A stretch of 50,353 nucleotides of DNA from Desulfobulbaceae bacterium UBA2262 (GTDB lineage Bacteria > Desulfobacterota > Desulfobulbia > Desulfobulbales > Desulfurivibrionaceae). This document shows positions 9,296 through 17,775 of this stretch, piece by piece (the first letter of the stretch is position 1; each line of letters begins with the position of its first letter). A program made the translations under genes and the position numbers. The notes beneath the pieces were generated by a model. The model had not been told where the DNA came from and ran no database searches. It saw nothing but the letters and a program-made list of their open reading frames with translations. The stretch is from positions 42,814 through 93,166 of the forward strand of contig DDXK01000055.1 in the NCBI GenBank assembly GCA_002347185.1. Reading direction: 5' to 3'.

Positions 9296-9512
9296 TTATT
9301 TTGGCGACCTTATCGATTCATGGCGTGATGGCTTTTGCGGCGCATCCTCGCCAACCAGCACGGGCTGGTTGTTTTCCCAAAGCACGGCGTACTGGCCCAG
9401 GCGTTTTTTCTTCTCCAGCGCGTCGGCGACGACATGTCTCAGGGAGTCCAGCATCCGCTGCGTGTCGGGCGAAGGGGCTTTTTTTTTATATTATATCGGA
9501 TGCGTCGCTCAT
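9296..9512 (-). pseudogene. Small conserved gene broken by a +1 frameshift
   Basis: A clear ribosome site (AAGGAGG) precedes ATG 9512, which overlaps the stop of the gene before it as ATGA, but only eight codons (MSDASDII) are read before TAA. Removing one base at or near 9488, beside a nine-A run, restores a 71-codon product. Its body reads naturally (RMLDSLRHVVADALEKKKRL, then GQYAVLWENNQPVLVGEDAP) down to TAA at 9296-9298. Slippage inside the A-run alone would not remove the stop. An internal ATG at 9454 could still give a shorter peptide. The family is not recognised; I judge it a decayed gene or an assembly error. Confidence 0.5.
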
Positions 9513-9716
9513 GGAATGGCCTCCTTGACCAAGTGTTGATACAGATTGCGATCGAGAATGGATAACAAATCGCCTTGCTGTTCACATACGAGGACGGGGT
9601 CGCCGTCGTTGTTCATAAAGCAACGGGTACGATGGGCTCCCGTGCGTTACTGGCGTGCCTCCAATCAAAATACGGTGTCTGAAAGCCGTGGCGTCGAGTA
9701 TTGGCAATGGTCTCAT
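9509..9716 (-). pseudogene. Small unknown gene, frame broken
   Basis: ATG 9716 overlaps an upstream frame's TGA. The first codons read MRPLPILDATAFRHRILIGG then TPV; the coherent continuation (CFMNNDGDPVLVCEQQ, LLSILDRNLYQHLVKEAIP) is in another frame ending at 9509. A single +1 shift near 9650 joins them into a 68-69-codon product. From ATG 9616 the 35-residue tail is intact and couples by ATGA to the next small gene. No function is assigned. Confidence 0.45.
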
Positions 9717-9906
9717 TGTTTTCTCCACCATTTCATACCTGACAACCTCACTATCTTCAAGTGATTATCCTTGCGAGCCAAGCAGGGGCGGGCTTCCGGC
9801 AAAATATCGTTGCGGCCACCGGCAAAGAACGATATAGATTCTGGATGCGTTTGAACACTCTCTTCCCGCCTCGGGACAACTCTCTTTGGCAGCACCCGAT
9901 TTCTCG
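9717..9906 (-). other. Gene-poor gap; end of an unknown minus-strand frame
   Basis: A minus-strand frame ending at 9713 has a natural-looking tail (KDNHLKIVRLSGMKWWRKQ) whose stop overlaps the next ATG. Upstream it runs into the topoisomerase 5' region without a credible start, so it looks like the remnant of a third gene in the decayed small-gene operon. No strong promoter or ribosome site for the plus-strand topoisomerase gene was identified here. Confidence 0.3.
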
Positions 9907-11751
9907 ATGAGCACTGACAGCACCAATTCCACGGCCGTCTACGACGAAAGCAAGATCAAGACCCTGAGCTCCCTGGAGCATATCCGTCTGCGGCCCGGCA
10001 TGTACATCGGCCGGCTCGGCAACGGGAGCCATCCGGACGACGGCATCTACATCCTCCTCAAGGAGGTGGTGGACAATGCGGTGGACGAGTTCATCATGGG
10101 GGTGGGCAAGCGCATCAATGTGGATATCGGCGCGGACGGCGTGGTCAAGGTGCGGGATTTCGGGCGCGGCATCCCCCTGGGCAAGCTGGTCGAGTGCGTG
10201 AGCGTGATCAACACCGGGGCCAAGTACAACACCGACGTCTTCCAGTTTTCCGTGGGCCTCAACGGGGTGGGCACCAAGGCGGTCAATGCCCTGTCCGACC
10301 GTTTCGAGGTGACCTCCTTCCGGGATGGCAAGTTTGCCAGGGCCACCTTTGCCAACGGCGAGCTGATCGGGGAAGAGCAGGGCGACACCAGCGAAAAGAA
10401 CGGCACCCTGGTGGCCTTTCATCCCGATCCCAATGTTTTTGAAGGCTATTATTTCATCCGGGAGTTCGTCCGCAAGCGCTTCTGGCGCTACGCCTATCTC
10501 AACGCCGGGCTCAAGATCTATTTCGACAACGAGTGCTTTCATTCGGCCAACGGCCTCCTGGATCTGCTCGCCAAGGAGATCGGCACCACCCAGCTCTATG
10601 AGCCGATCCACTTCAAATCGCCCACCCTGGAGTTCGCCTTTTCCCATACCGAGGGCTACGGCGAGGCCTATTTTTCCTTTGTCAACGGCACCTACACCAA
10701 CGAGGGCGGCACCCATCTTTCCGCCTTCCGGGAAGGGATTCTGAAAGGGGTCAACGACTTTTCCGGCAAGAAGTTTTCCGGCGAGGACGTGCGCGAGGGC
10801 GTGGTGGGCGCCATTGCCGTCAAGGTCAAGGACCCGATCTTCGAGTCCCAGACCAAGAACAAGCTCGGCAACACCGATGTCCGCACCGACATCGTCAACA
10901 GCGTCAAGGATTTTGTCTGCGACTTTTTTTACAAGAACACCGAGCTTGCCGAGATCATCATCGACAAGATCCAGCAGAGCGCCAAGATCAGGAAGGAGCT
11001 CTCCCATGTGCGCAAGGAGGCCAAGGCCAAGGCCAAGAAGGTGGCGCTGAAGATCCCCCAGCTCAAGGACTGCAAGTACCATCCGACCCCGGAAAGGCCC
11101 TCGGATCCGGAGCGGCCCAACATGATCTTCATCACCGAGGGGCAATCGGCCTCCGGCTCCATCGTCAGCTCCCGCGATCCCATGCTGCAGGCGGTCTTTT
11201 CCCTGAAGGGCAAGCCGATGAACGTCTACGGCCAGCCCCTGACCCTGCTCTATAAGAACGACGAGATGTACAATATGATGCGCGCCCTGGACATCGAGGA
11301 ATCGGTGGAGACCCTGCGCTACGACAAGGTGATTCTCGCCACCGACGCCGACGTGGACGGCCTGCATATCAGGAACCTGCTGCTCACCTATTTCCTCCAC
11401 TTCTTCGAGGCCCTGGTCAAGCGCGGCCATGTCTACATCCTGGAGACCCCGATCTTCAGGGTGCGCACCAAGGAGGAGACCATCTATTGCTACACGGACA
11501 AGGAGCGGGCCGCGGCGGAAAAACACCTGGCCGGCGGCGGCAAGGGCAGAAAGCCGGTGGAAATCACCCGCTTCAAAGGCCTGGGGGAGATCTCGCCCAA
11601 GGAGTTCAAGCAGTTCATCGGCCCGGACATGCGGCTGCAGCAGGTGAACATCGACACCCTAAGCGAGGTGCCCAGGCTGCTCTCCTTCTACATGGGCAAG
11701 AACACGCCCGAGCGTAAGGAATACATCATGGATCATCTGGTGGTCGTCTGA
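9907..11751 (+). CDS. parE: Divergent type IIA topoisomerase (topo IV-like) ATPase subunit B
   Basis: The 614-residue GyrB/ParE-family subunit has a GHKL ATPase domain (E53 and N57 in KEVVDNAVDE; DFGRGIP at 84-90; GLNGVGTKAVNALS), a transducer domain and a Toprim domain. The Toprim Glu is E411 in TEGQSASGSI and the DxDxD metal site is D480-A-D482-V-D484. The spacing and the SASGSI variant resemble the Bacteroidota-type subfamily rather than canonical gyrase. Q413 stands where E. coli GyrB has Asp426. ATG 9907 is the best start, but no strong ribosome site is visible. It is followed by subunit A after 2 nt. Canonical gyrase genes are presumably elsewhere in the genome. Confidence 0.92.
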   Translation: MSTDSTNSTAVYDESKIKTLSSLEHIRLRPGMYIGRLGNGSHPDDGIYILLKEVVDNAVDEFIMGVGKRINVDIGADGVVKVRDFGRGIPLGKLVECVSVINTGAKYNTDVFQFSVGLNGVGTKAVNALSDRFEVTSFRDGKFARATFANGELIGEEQGDTSEKNGTLVAFHPDPNVFEGYYFIREFVRKRFWRYAYLNAGLKIYFDNECFHSANGLLDLLAKEIGTTQLYEPIHFKSPTLEFAFSHTEGYGEAYFSFVNGTYTNEGGTHLSAFREGILKGVNDFSGKKFSGEDVREGVVGAIAVKVKDPIFESQTKNKLGNTDVRTDIVNSVKDFVCDFFYKNTELAEIIIDKIQQSAKIRKELSHVRKEAKAKAKKVALKIPQLKDCKYHPTPERPSDPERPNMIFITEGQSASGSIVSSRDPMLQAVFSLKGKPMNVYGQPLTLLYKNDEMYNMMRALDIEESVETLRYDKVILATDADVDGLHIRNLLLTYFLHFFEALVKRGHVYILETPIFRVRTKEETIYCYTDKERAAAEKHLAGGGKGRKPVEITRFKGLGEISPKEFKQFIGPDMRLQQVNIDTLSEVPRLLSFYMGKNTPERKEYIMDHLVVV

Positions 11752-11753
11752 TT

Positions 11754-13862
11754 ATGGATACTTCCCACTACGGCGAACTGCACAAGCTGTTCGACACCAA
11801 CTTCATCGACTACACCTCCTATGTCATCCGGGAGCGGGCCATCCCCGACGTGGCGGACGGGTTGAAGCCGGTGCAGCGCCGCATCCTCCAGACCTTGTTC
11901 AACATGGATGACGGCCGCTATCACAAGGTGGCCAACGTGGTGGGCGATTGCATGAAGCTCCATCCCCATGGCGACGCCTCCATCTTCGCCGCCCTGGTGA
12001 ACCTGGCCAACAAGGGCTACCTCATCGACCGGCAGGGAAATTTCGGCAATATCTACACCGGGGACCAGGCCTCTGCGGCCCGTTACATCGAGTGCCGTCT
12101 TTCCCCCCTGGCCCGGGAGACCCTTTTCAACAAGGATCTCACCGAGTTTGCCGATTCCTATGACGGCCGCATGCAGGAGCCGGTGGCCCTGCCCGCCAAG
12201 ATTCCCCTGCTCCTGATGCAGGGCGCCGAGGGCATTGCCGTGGGCATGGCCACCAAGATCATGCCCCATAACTTCTGCGAGCTGCTTGAGGCGCAGAAGG
12301 CCATTCTGCGCGGCGAGGAGTTCGCCGTCTATCCCGATTTTCCCCAGGCCGGCGCCATCGATGTCTCCGGTTACGAGGACGGCAACGGCCGCCTGCGCTG
12401 CCGGGCGCGCATCGAGGAGAAAAACGAGAAGACCATCACCATCAAGGATATTCCCTACACCACCACCACCCAGTCCCTGATCGAGAGCGTGGAAAAAGCG
12501 GCCCGGGCGGGCAAGCTCAAGATCATGAGTATCAACGACTACACCGCCGAAGAGGTGGAGATCGAGATCAAGCTGGCCCGCGGCATCTATGCGGAGGATA
12601 CCATCAAGGCTCTCTACGCCTTCACCGACTGCGAGGTCTCCATCAGCCCCAACCTGACCGTGATCAGGGACAACAATCCCACCGTGCTCTCGGTGAGCGA
12701 GGTGTTGCGCCACAACACCGAAAAGCTGGTGCGCGACCTTGAGAAGGAGCTCACCATCGAGCATGGCCGGCTCAAGGAAAAGCTGCACGCCCATCTGCTT
12801 GAGCAGATCTTCATCGAGGAGCGGCTCTACAAGAGAATCGAGGAGTGCAAGACCTACAAGGCGGTGGTGGAGACCATCGACGAGGCCTTGGTGCCCTTCG
12901 CCGAGCAGTTGGTCCGGGCGGTGAGCAAGGAGGACATCGAGCGGCTGCTTGAGATCCGCATCAAACGCATCTCCCGTTACGACATCGACCGGAAGAAAAA
13001 GGAGATCAAGGAGGTCCGCGACAATATCAAGGCGGTGGAAAACTATCTGTTGGACATGGTCGGTTACACCGTCTCCTACCTGGACGATCTGCTCAACCGC
13101 TACGGCCATCTTTACCCGCGCCGCACCGAGATCACAACCTTCAGCGAGGTGGAGGCGCGCAAGGTGGCCCTTTCAAACCTCAGCCTGGGCTATGACCGGG
13201 AAACGGGCTTTCTGGGCCATCAGGTCAAGGCCCGGCCGGAGGATTGCTTCCCCTGTTCGGAATACGACAAGCTGCTGCTCATTTACCAGAACGGCGTGTA
13301 CAAGGTGATCAACGTCATCGACAAGCTCTTTGTCGGCCATGATCTCGCCTGGCTGGGCAAGGTCGATGAGAAGCTGATTTTCAATCTCGTCTACCGGGAA
13401 GGAGGGCAGGGGCTCTGTTATGCCAAGCGCTTCCACTGCCCCAAGTTTATCCTGGAAAAAGAGTACCGCCTTTTCCCGGAGCACAAGAACTCGGTCATCC
13501 TCTTTCTCAGCACCGGGGAAGGGGGGAGGTTGCGCGTGCATCTCGCGCCCTCCAAACGGGCGCAGCACAACTATGTGGATTGCTGTTTCAGCGATGTTCT
13601 GATCAAGGGGGTTGCCGCGCTGGGTAAGCGGGTCTCCAACCGGCCGGTGCGGAGGATCGCCGAGCTGCCGCCCGAGAAGGGAGCCGCGCAGGAGCCGGAA
13701 CCGCAGCCCACCCTCTTTCCGGTTGCGGGGGGCGGCGGGCAACCCGCCACAGAAGCGGCGCCTGAAAAGTCTTTGGGGCAAAGCCCGCGGTCGACCCCGG
13801 AAGAGGCGGGCGATCCCACCCCGGGCAAAGGCCCGACTTCGAAGCCCGGGGCTGAAAGCTGA
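11754..13862 (+). CDS. parC: Divergent type IIA topoisomerase (topo IV-like) breakage-reunion subunit A
   Basis: The 702-residue GyrA/ParC homologue starts 2 nt after the ATPase subunit. The winged-helix region contains DGLKPVQRRIL and HPHGDASIF, and the catalytic tyrosine is Y111 in ASAARYIECRLS. A tower/coiled-coil region (about 330-450) follows, then a C-terminal part lacking an evident GyrA box and ending in a low-complexity Pro/Gly/Glu tail of about 60 residues. At the quinolone-contact positions (E. coli GyrA Ser83 and Asp87) it has Ala75 and Ala79. It probably forms an A2B2 enzyme with the preceding subunit for decatenation or relaxation; DNA supercoiling is unlikely without a GyrA-type tail. 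Confidence 0.92.
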   Translation: MDTSHYGELHKLFDTNFIDYTSYVIRERAIPDVADGLKPVQRRILQTLFNMDDGRYHKVANVVGDCMKLHPHGDASIFAALVNLANKGYLIDRQGNFGNIYTGDQASAARYIECRLSPLARETLFNKDLTEFADSYDGRMQEPVALPAKIPLLLMQGAEGIAVGMATKIMPHNFCELLEAQKAILRGEEFAVYPDFPQAGAIDVSGYEDGNGRLRCRARIEEKNEKTITIKDIPYTTTTQSLIESVEKAARAGKLKIMSINDYTAEEVEIEIKLARGIYAEDTIKALYAFTDCEVSISPNLTVIRDNNPTVLSVSEVLRHNTEKLVRDLEKELTIEHGRLKEKLHAHLLEQIFIEERLYKRIEECKTYKAVVETIDEALVPFAEQLVRAVSKEDIERLLEIRIKRISRYDIDRKKKEIKEVRDNIKAVENYLLDMVGYTVSYLDDLLNRYGHLYPRRTEITTFSEVEARKVALSNLSLGYDRETGFLGHQVKARPEDCFPCSEYDKLLLIYQNGVYKVINVIDKLFVGHDLAWLGKVDEKLIFNLVYREGGQGLCYAKRFHCPKFILEKEYRLFPEHKNSVILFLSTGEGGRLRVHLAPSKRAQHNYVDCCFSDVLIKGVAALGKRVSNRPVRRIAELPPEKGAAQEPEPQPTLFPVAGGGGQPATEAAPEKSLGQSPRSTPEEAGDPTPGKGPTSKPGAES

Positions 13863-13866
13863 GAAC

Positions 13867-14445
13867 TCACTGCGCCTCGTACGCCTTCAGGATCAGCACA
13901 TCCTCCGCCGGGACATCCTGGTGGAACCCCTTGCTGGTCGTGGGGACCGCAACAATCTTGTCAACCACCTCCATTCCTTCCTTTACCTTGCCGAAAACCG
14001 CGTAACCGAAGGTGGCCGGCGCCATGCCGCGATGGTCCAGGCTGCCATTGTCGCGAACATTGACGAAGAATTGGCTGGTCGCGCTGTGCAGGGCGTTGGT
14101 GCGGGCCATGGAGAGGGTCCCGCGGCTGTTCTTCAGGCCATTGGTCGCCTCGTTCCTGATGGGCTCCCTGGTGGGCTTCTGTTTCATCCCGGGCGCGAAC
14201 CCTCCCCCCTGGATGACGAAGCCGGGAATGACCCGGTGGAAGATAAGCCCGTTGTAAAAACCCTCCCGCACATACTGACGAAAATTGGCTACGGTGACCG
14301 GTGCTTTTTCATCGTAGAGTTCGATGCGGAAAGTTCCCAGCGTGGTTTCCATGACAACGTCCGTTCCCTTGGCAAGTGATTTTTCCACGGAAAGACAAAG
14401 TGCTGCAAGTGAAGCCACGACGAGAAGCAAGGATATTTTTTTCAT
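13867..14445 (-). CDS. Periplasmic cyclophilin-type peptidyl-prolyl isomerase
   Basis: The 192-residue protein has a signal peptide (MKKISLLLVVASLAALCLS...) and a cyclophilin domain: TVANFRQYVREGFYNGLIFH, RVIPGFVIQGGG, RGTLSMAR and SATSQFFVNV. The active-site Arg and Gln lie in FHRVIPGF and SQFFVNV. It should catalyse prolyl cis-trans isomerisation in the periplasm (PpiA-like). The ATG at 14445 follows AGGGGG; an earlier in-frame ATG (14496) would lengthen the N-region without a ribosome site. It converges on the topoisomerase subunit with a 4-nt gap. Confidence 0.92.
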   Translation of the reverse strand: MKKISLLLVVASLAALCLSVEKSLAKGTDVVMETTLGTFRIELYDEKAPVTVANFRQYVREGFYNGLIFHRVIPGFVIQGGGFAPGMKQKPTREPIRNEATNGLKNSRGTLSMARTNALHSATSQFFVNVRDNGSLDHRGMAPATFGYAVFGKVKEGMEVVDKIVAVPTTSKGFHQDVPAEDVLILKAYEAQ

Positions 14446-14760
14446 GGGGCCCCCTGTGGGTGGAAAAAAATGGAAAGAAAAATGACAGACACTCAAAACA
14501 TGCTAATTTTACACGTCATTGCTATTCCTGCAAAGGTATTTCGCTTTCTATATGTAGTTGGTTTGGTATTCCTCTATACCGCAGGTGGTGTCTTTGCGGG
14601 CAGCATGACGGCCTGAGGGGATGTTTTTGTTGCTTTTTCCTGATATACCTGCTAAATGTTTAACCTCTCTCTTAAGCACCTGCCTTGAGAGAGGACGTGC
14701 GGCGGTCAGGGAAGATCGTTTGCTTTTATTCCAAGTAGTTACGAGATGGAGGCACGCAGT
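14446..14760 (+). other. Divergent intergenic region with a tiny signal-peptide-like frame and a hairpin
   Basis: This 315-bp gap separates divergent genes. A 38-codon plus frame (14500-14616) encodes a hydrophobic, signal-peptide-like sequence ending VFAGSMTA, but it lacks a well-placed ribosome site. A hairpin (CCTCTCTC at 14664-14671 pairing with GAGAGAGG at 14687-14694, 15-nt loop) without a T-run lies ahead of the Bax-like gene. Neither is assigned a role. Confidence 0.3.
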
Positions 14761-15822
14761 ATGGACTGCCTTGCATCAAGCCCTGCGGTGAGAAAGTGTC
14801 GTACCGCCTTGACGCGACAATGCGGTACGCCCGGGAGTGGGCCGCAGATTTTTTTCGGAAAGCGCGCCGTTGATCCGGACATGGTCCGGATGGTCTGCGG
14901 CATCGCGCTGGCAGTTTTTCTGCTGGTCGTCATTCACCTGAAACAGCCCGTCTCGCTGCTCATCGGTTTTTCCCACCCGCAGTCCGCACATTCTGCCCTC
15001 GAAGTGCGTTCCGCCTCCGAGCTGGTCAACCAGTTGAAGGTCAACAAGCTGTGGGAGATTGGGCCTTTTACCCCTGTCGCGCCTTTGCAGGTGAAGAGCC
15101 TGCCCGCCGATATCCGGTTTTTGGATGCCGATACCCAAAAACGCGCCTTCCTGCATACGCTTTTGCCTGTCGCCATGATTGCCCTCTCCGAGGTTCAGGG
15201 AGAGAGGCAAGCCCTTGAGGAAATTCTTGCCCGGCTGCAGGATGTCCCCCGACGACTGAATTTCGCGCTCGGGGAGGAAAGCGATGGGGTTCTCAAGACC
15301 CTGCCGCCCAACGAGCTTTTTTTCCTGCGCAACCTCTGTGAGAAATACCGCACCAACGACGTTGATCTCCTTCTGCGCAGGGTCAATGCCGTGCCGGTGA
15401 GCCTGATTCTTGCCCAGGGTGCCCTGGAGTCCTCCTGGGGCGGGTCCAGATTCGCCCTTGAGGGGAACAACCTCTTTGGGATCTGGACCTGGAGCGCGGA
15501 AGGGATCATTCCGACGCAGCGGGAGGATGGCAAGTCGCATCGGGTGGCCAGTTATTCTTCGCTGCTCGATTCGGTGCGCGCCTATATCCTCATGCTCAAC
15601 CGCCTTCCTGCATACAGCCACCTCCGCTCGCTGCGCGAACAGAGCATGGATCCCCTGGTCCTGGCGAACGGCCTGCGTTATTACTCGGAAAGGCGGGAGG
15701 AATATGTCGCCGATCTTGCCAGGATGATCAGGAGCAATCAATTGCAGGTCTATGACGAATGCGCCCTTGCGACCATGCAGCGTGGGGTGCGCTTCGTCTC
15801 TCTGTCCAAAAACATGCTGTGA
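14761..15822 (+). CDS. Bax-like glucosaminidase (peptidoglycan hydrolase), membrane-anchored
   Basis: The 353-residue protein has one N-terminal transmembrane or signal-anchor segment (MVCGIALAVFLLVVIHL) and a C-terminal glucosaminidase-superfamily domain. That domain is related to the E. coli Bax protein: LILAQGALESSWGGSRFA with the predicted catalytic Glu near residue 223, then GNNLFGIWTW and the helical YSSLLDSVRAYILMLN. It probably cleaves peptidoglycan at the cell envelope. The ATG at 14761 is preferred to 14746 because GGAGG lies 8 nt upstream. It is cotranscribed with the polysaccharide deacetylase 11 nt downstream. Confidence 0.88.
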   Translation: MDCLASSPAVRKCRTALTRQCGTPGSGPQIFFGKRAVDPDMVRMVCGIALAVFLLVVIHLKQPVSLLIGFSHPQSAHSALEVRSASELVNQLKVNKLWEIGPFTPVAPLQVKSLPADIRFLDADTQKRAFLHTLLPVAMIALSEVQGERQALEEILARLQDVPRRLNFALGEESDGVLKTLPPNELFFLRNLCEKYRTNDVDLLLRRVNAVPVSLILAQGALESSWGGSRFALEGNNLFGIWTWSAEGIIPTQREDGKSHRVASYSSLLDSVRAYILMLNRLPAYSHLRSLREQSMDPLVLANGLRYYSERREEYVADLARMIRSNQLQVYDECALATMQRGVRFVSLSKNML

Positions 15823-15833
15823 GAAGGGAGAAG

Positions 15834-17012
15834 ATGGCGAAGAAATCTTCAAGTCCCTGGTCTGTGAAGATTGCCTCCTTTCTGTTCCTTTCCTTTCTCT
15901 GCGCAGGCGTTTTTGCGGCATGGGCCCAAACCTCCTCCCCCGGGTCACCTGCTGAAAAGGAGAACCGGAGCGCCGGCCAGCCCTCTTTGTCCGGCGGCGA
16001 TCCCACCATCTTCATCTATCATCATTTTGGCGACAAGCGGTATCCGACCACCAATGTTTCCGAGGAAAATTTTCGGGAGCAGATGCGCTATCTTGCCGAA
16101 AACGGCTACCAGGTACTCCCCCTTGCCGAGGTGGTGCGCTCTTTGCGGGCGCGCCTCCCCCTGCCCGCAAAAGCAGCGGTCATCACCATTGATGACGGCT
16201 ATCGCAGCATCTATACTGTTGCCTGGCCCATTCTGAAATCCCATGGCTTTCCCTTCACCGTTTTTCTCTATGTGGAGGGCATTGAAAAAAAATACAGCAA
16301 CTACCTCAGCTGGGACGAGATCAGGGAGATGCAGGCGGCGGGTGTCGATTTCCAGGACCACAGCTTTTCCCATCAGCGCCTGGCGGATTGGCCCCTGGAC
16401 TGGAGCGAACAGAAATACCGGGAATGGATTCGGGCCGATCTGGCGCGAGGTGTTGCCCTCCTCAGTGAAAGGCTCGGGAGGAGGCCCCGTTTTTTTGCCA
16501 TCCCCTATGGCGAATACAACGCCATTGTCAGGGAAGAGGCCGAAGTCATGGGCTATGACGCCGTATTCACCCAGGACCCGGGCGCACTTTCCAATGCAAC
16601 CGACCCGTTCCTTGTCCCCCGGGAGCCCATCCTCGGCAAGGAGTGGTCGACGCTCGCCCATTTTGTCAAGGTGCTCGGGAGGAGTGACCTGCCGGTGGCG
16701 GGGCTGACGCCGGGCATCTCTCCCCGGGCGCAGGCCTCGTCTTCCCGCTTCGGCGCCCGCGTTCTCCATCCCGAGCGTTACGACAGCACGAGCTACGGGA
16801 TCTATGTGAGCGAACTGGGCTGGCGCAAGGCCGAGATCGACGCAACCGGTTTTGTTTCCACGGAGTATGGCCTTCCCCTCACCCGGCGTCTCAACCGGGT
16901 CATGATCAGCGCCAGGGAAAAGGGGAGCAACAGAACCGCCGTGCGTTTCTGGCTGTTGATGAAGCCCCGGCCGCAGGAAGCCGGCACACCTCCCGGGGCA
17001 CCCCCTTTTTGA
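15834..17012 (+). CDS. Secreted polysaccharide deacetylase (NodB/CE4)
   Basis: The 392-residue protein has a signal peptide (ASFLFLSFLCAGVFAAWA) and a NodB homology domain. The metal/catalytic Asp pair is D120-D121 in VITIDDGYRS, the His pair is H176 and H180 in DHSFSH, and motif 3 is FAIPYGEYN. It is expected to remove acetyl groups from N-acetylglucosamine polymers such as peptidoglycan or exopolysaccharide. The C-terminal 130 residues beyond the catalytic domain are unassigned. AAGGGAG just before the ATG and the short gap from the glucosaminidase gene indicate an operon of two cell-wall enzymes. Confidence 0.9.
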   Translation: MAKKSSSPWSVKIASFLFLSFLCAGVFAAWAQTSSPGSPAEKENRSAGQPSLSGGDPTIFIYHHFGDKRYPTTNVSEENFREQMRYLAENGYQVLPLAEVVRSLRARLPLPAKAAVITIDDGYRSIYTVAWPILKSHGFPFTVFLYVEGIEKKYSNYLSWDEIREMQAAGVDFQDHSFSHQRLADWPLDWSEQKYREWIRADLARGVALLSERLGRRPRFFAIPYGEYNAIVREEAEVMGYDAVFTQDPGALSNATDPFLVPREPILGKEWSTLAHFVKVLGRSDLPVAGLTPGISPRAQASSSRFGARVLHPERYDSTSYGIYVSELGWRKAEIDATGFVSTEYGLPLTRRLNRVMISAREKGSNRTAVRFWLLMKPRPQEAGTPPGAPPF

Positions 17013-17215
17013 GGGAGGAAAAACCTCGGACGGTGAGGCTGCCTTGCCCGGCTTGCAAGTGCAATGTCCCGGAAAGGGGATTTTTCAATTTTGAGATACC
17101 CCTGGTCTCTTTGTGAATTGCCATTCCTTCCTCTGATGTGCTACGATTTTTCAGCTGGTTGATTTCTTTTCATGGCTCGATATCTTGCGCTGGCTGCACA
17201 AGGGGATGCGGAACA
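17013..17215. other. Intergenic gap, nothing assigned
   Basis: This stretch of about 200 bp lies between the deacetylase and the V4R gene. No convincing terminator, RNA or small gene was seen. An in-frame upstream start for the V4R gene exists at 17138 but lacks a ribosome site. Confidence 0.4.
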
Positions 17216-17743
17216 ATGTTCAAGGAAGAAAGGCAAAGCTCACACTTCACCTGGGCACAGCTCGGTGATATCGGCTGGGGCCGCCCCAATCTGGGCTTCA
17301 ACACCTCCGTTGCCATCTATCGTCTGATGCAGTTCACCCTGCGCGACGCCATCATCAAGCATACCGATGTGAAAACCGCCGATCGGATCTTTTACGATGC
17401 CGGCAGGACCGCCGGGAACTCCATTTACCAGGAAATGCTGAACCAGCCCAAGGATTTCAGCGAATTCGTTTCTTCCCTGCAGGAGGCTCTCAGGGAGCTC
17501 GCCATCGGCATCCTGCGCATCGAGACCTCCGATCTGACGGCGCAGCGCTTTGTCCTTACCATTGCCGAGGATCTGGATTGTTCCGGCCTGCCCATTGTCA
17601 ACGAATCGGTCTGCACTTATGACGAAGGCTTCATCGCCGGCCTTTTCAGCGCCCATTTCGGCAGGGACTTTCTGGCCCGGGAAACCGATTGCTGGTGTAC
17701 GGGCGACCGGGTCTGTCGTTTCGAGGTCGGTCCGGCTGCCTGA
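17216..17743 (+). CDS. V4R (4-vinyl reductase) domain sensor protein
   Basis: The 175-residue protein is essentially one V4R domain, a small-molecule-binding fold. It has the helical DAGRTAGNSIYQEML segment, CTYDEGFIAGLFSAHFG, and the C-terminal cysteine motif ETDCWCTGDRVCRFEV that often binds zinc or a ligand. The ATG at 17216 follows AAGGGG. The next gene, a GGDEF protein, begins about 30 nt downstream, so the V4R protein probably senses a ligand for that signalling protein. Confidence 0.85.
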   Translation: MFKEERQSSHFTWAQLGDIGWGRPNLGFNTSVAIYRLMQFTLRDAIIKHTDVKTADRIFYDAGRTAGNSIYQEMLNQPKDFSEFVSSLQEALRELAIGILRIETSDLTAQRFVLTIAEDLDCSGLPIVNESVCTYDEGFIAGLFSAHFGRDFLARETDCWCTGDRVCRFEVGPAA

Positions 17744-17775
17744 GCCCGCCGGGCCCGGATGAGGCGAAAGTGCCC

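Noticed and set aside
9479..9488. Programmed frameshift at the nine-A run in the small gene
   Set aside because: Adding or removing A residues does not remove the TAA stop that precedes the downstream frame, so polymerase or ribosome slippage on the run cannot rescue it simply.
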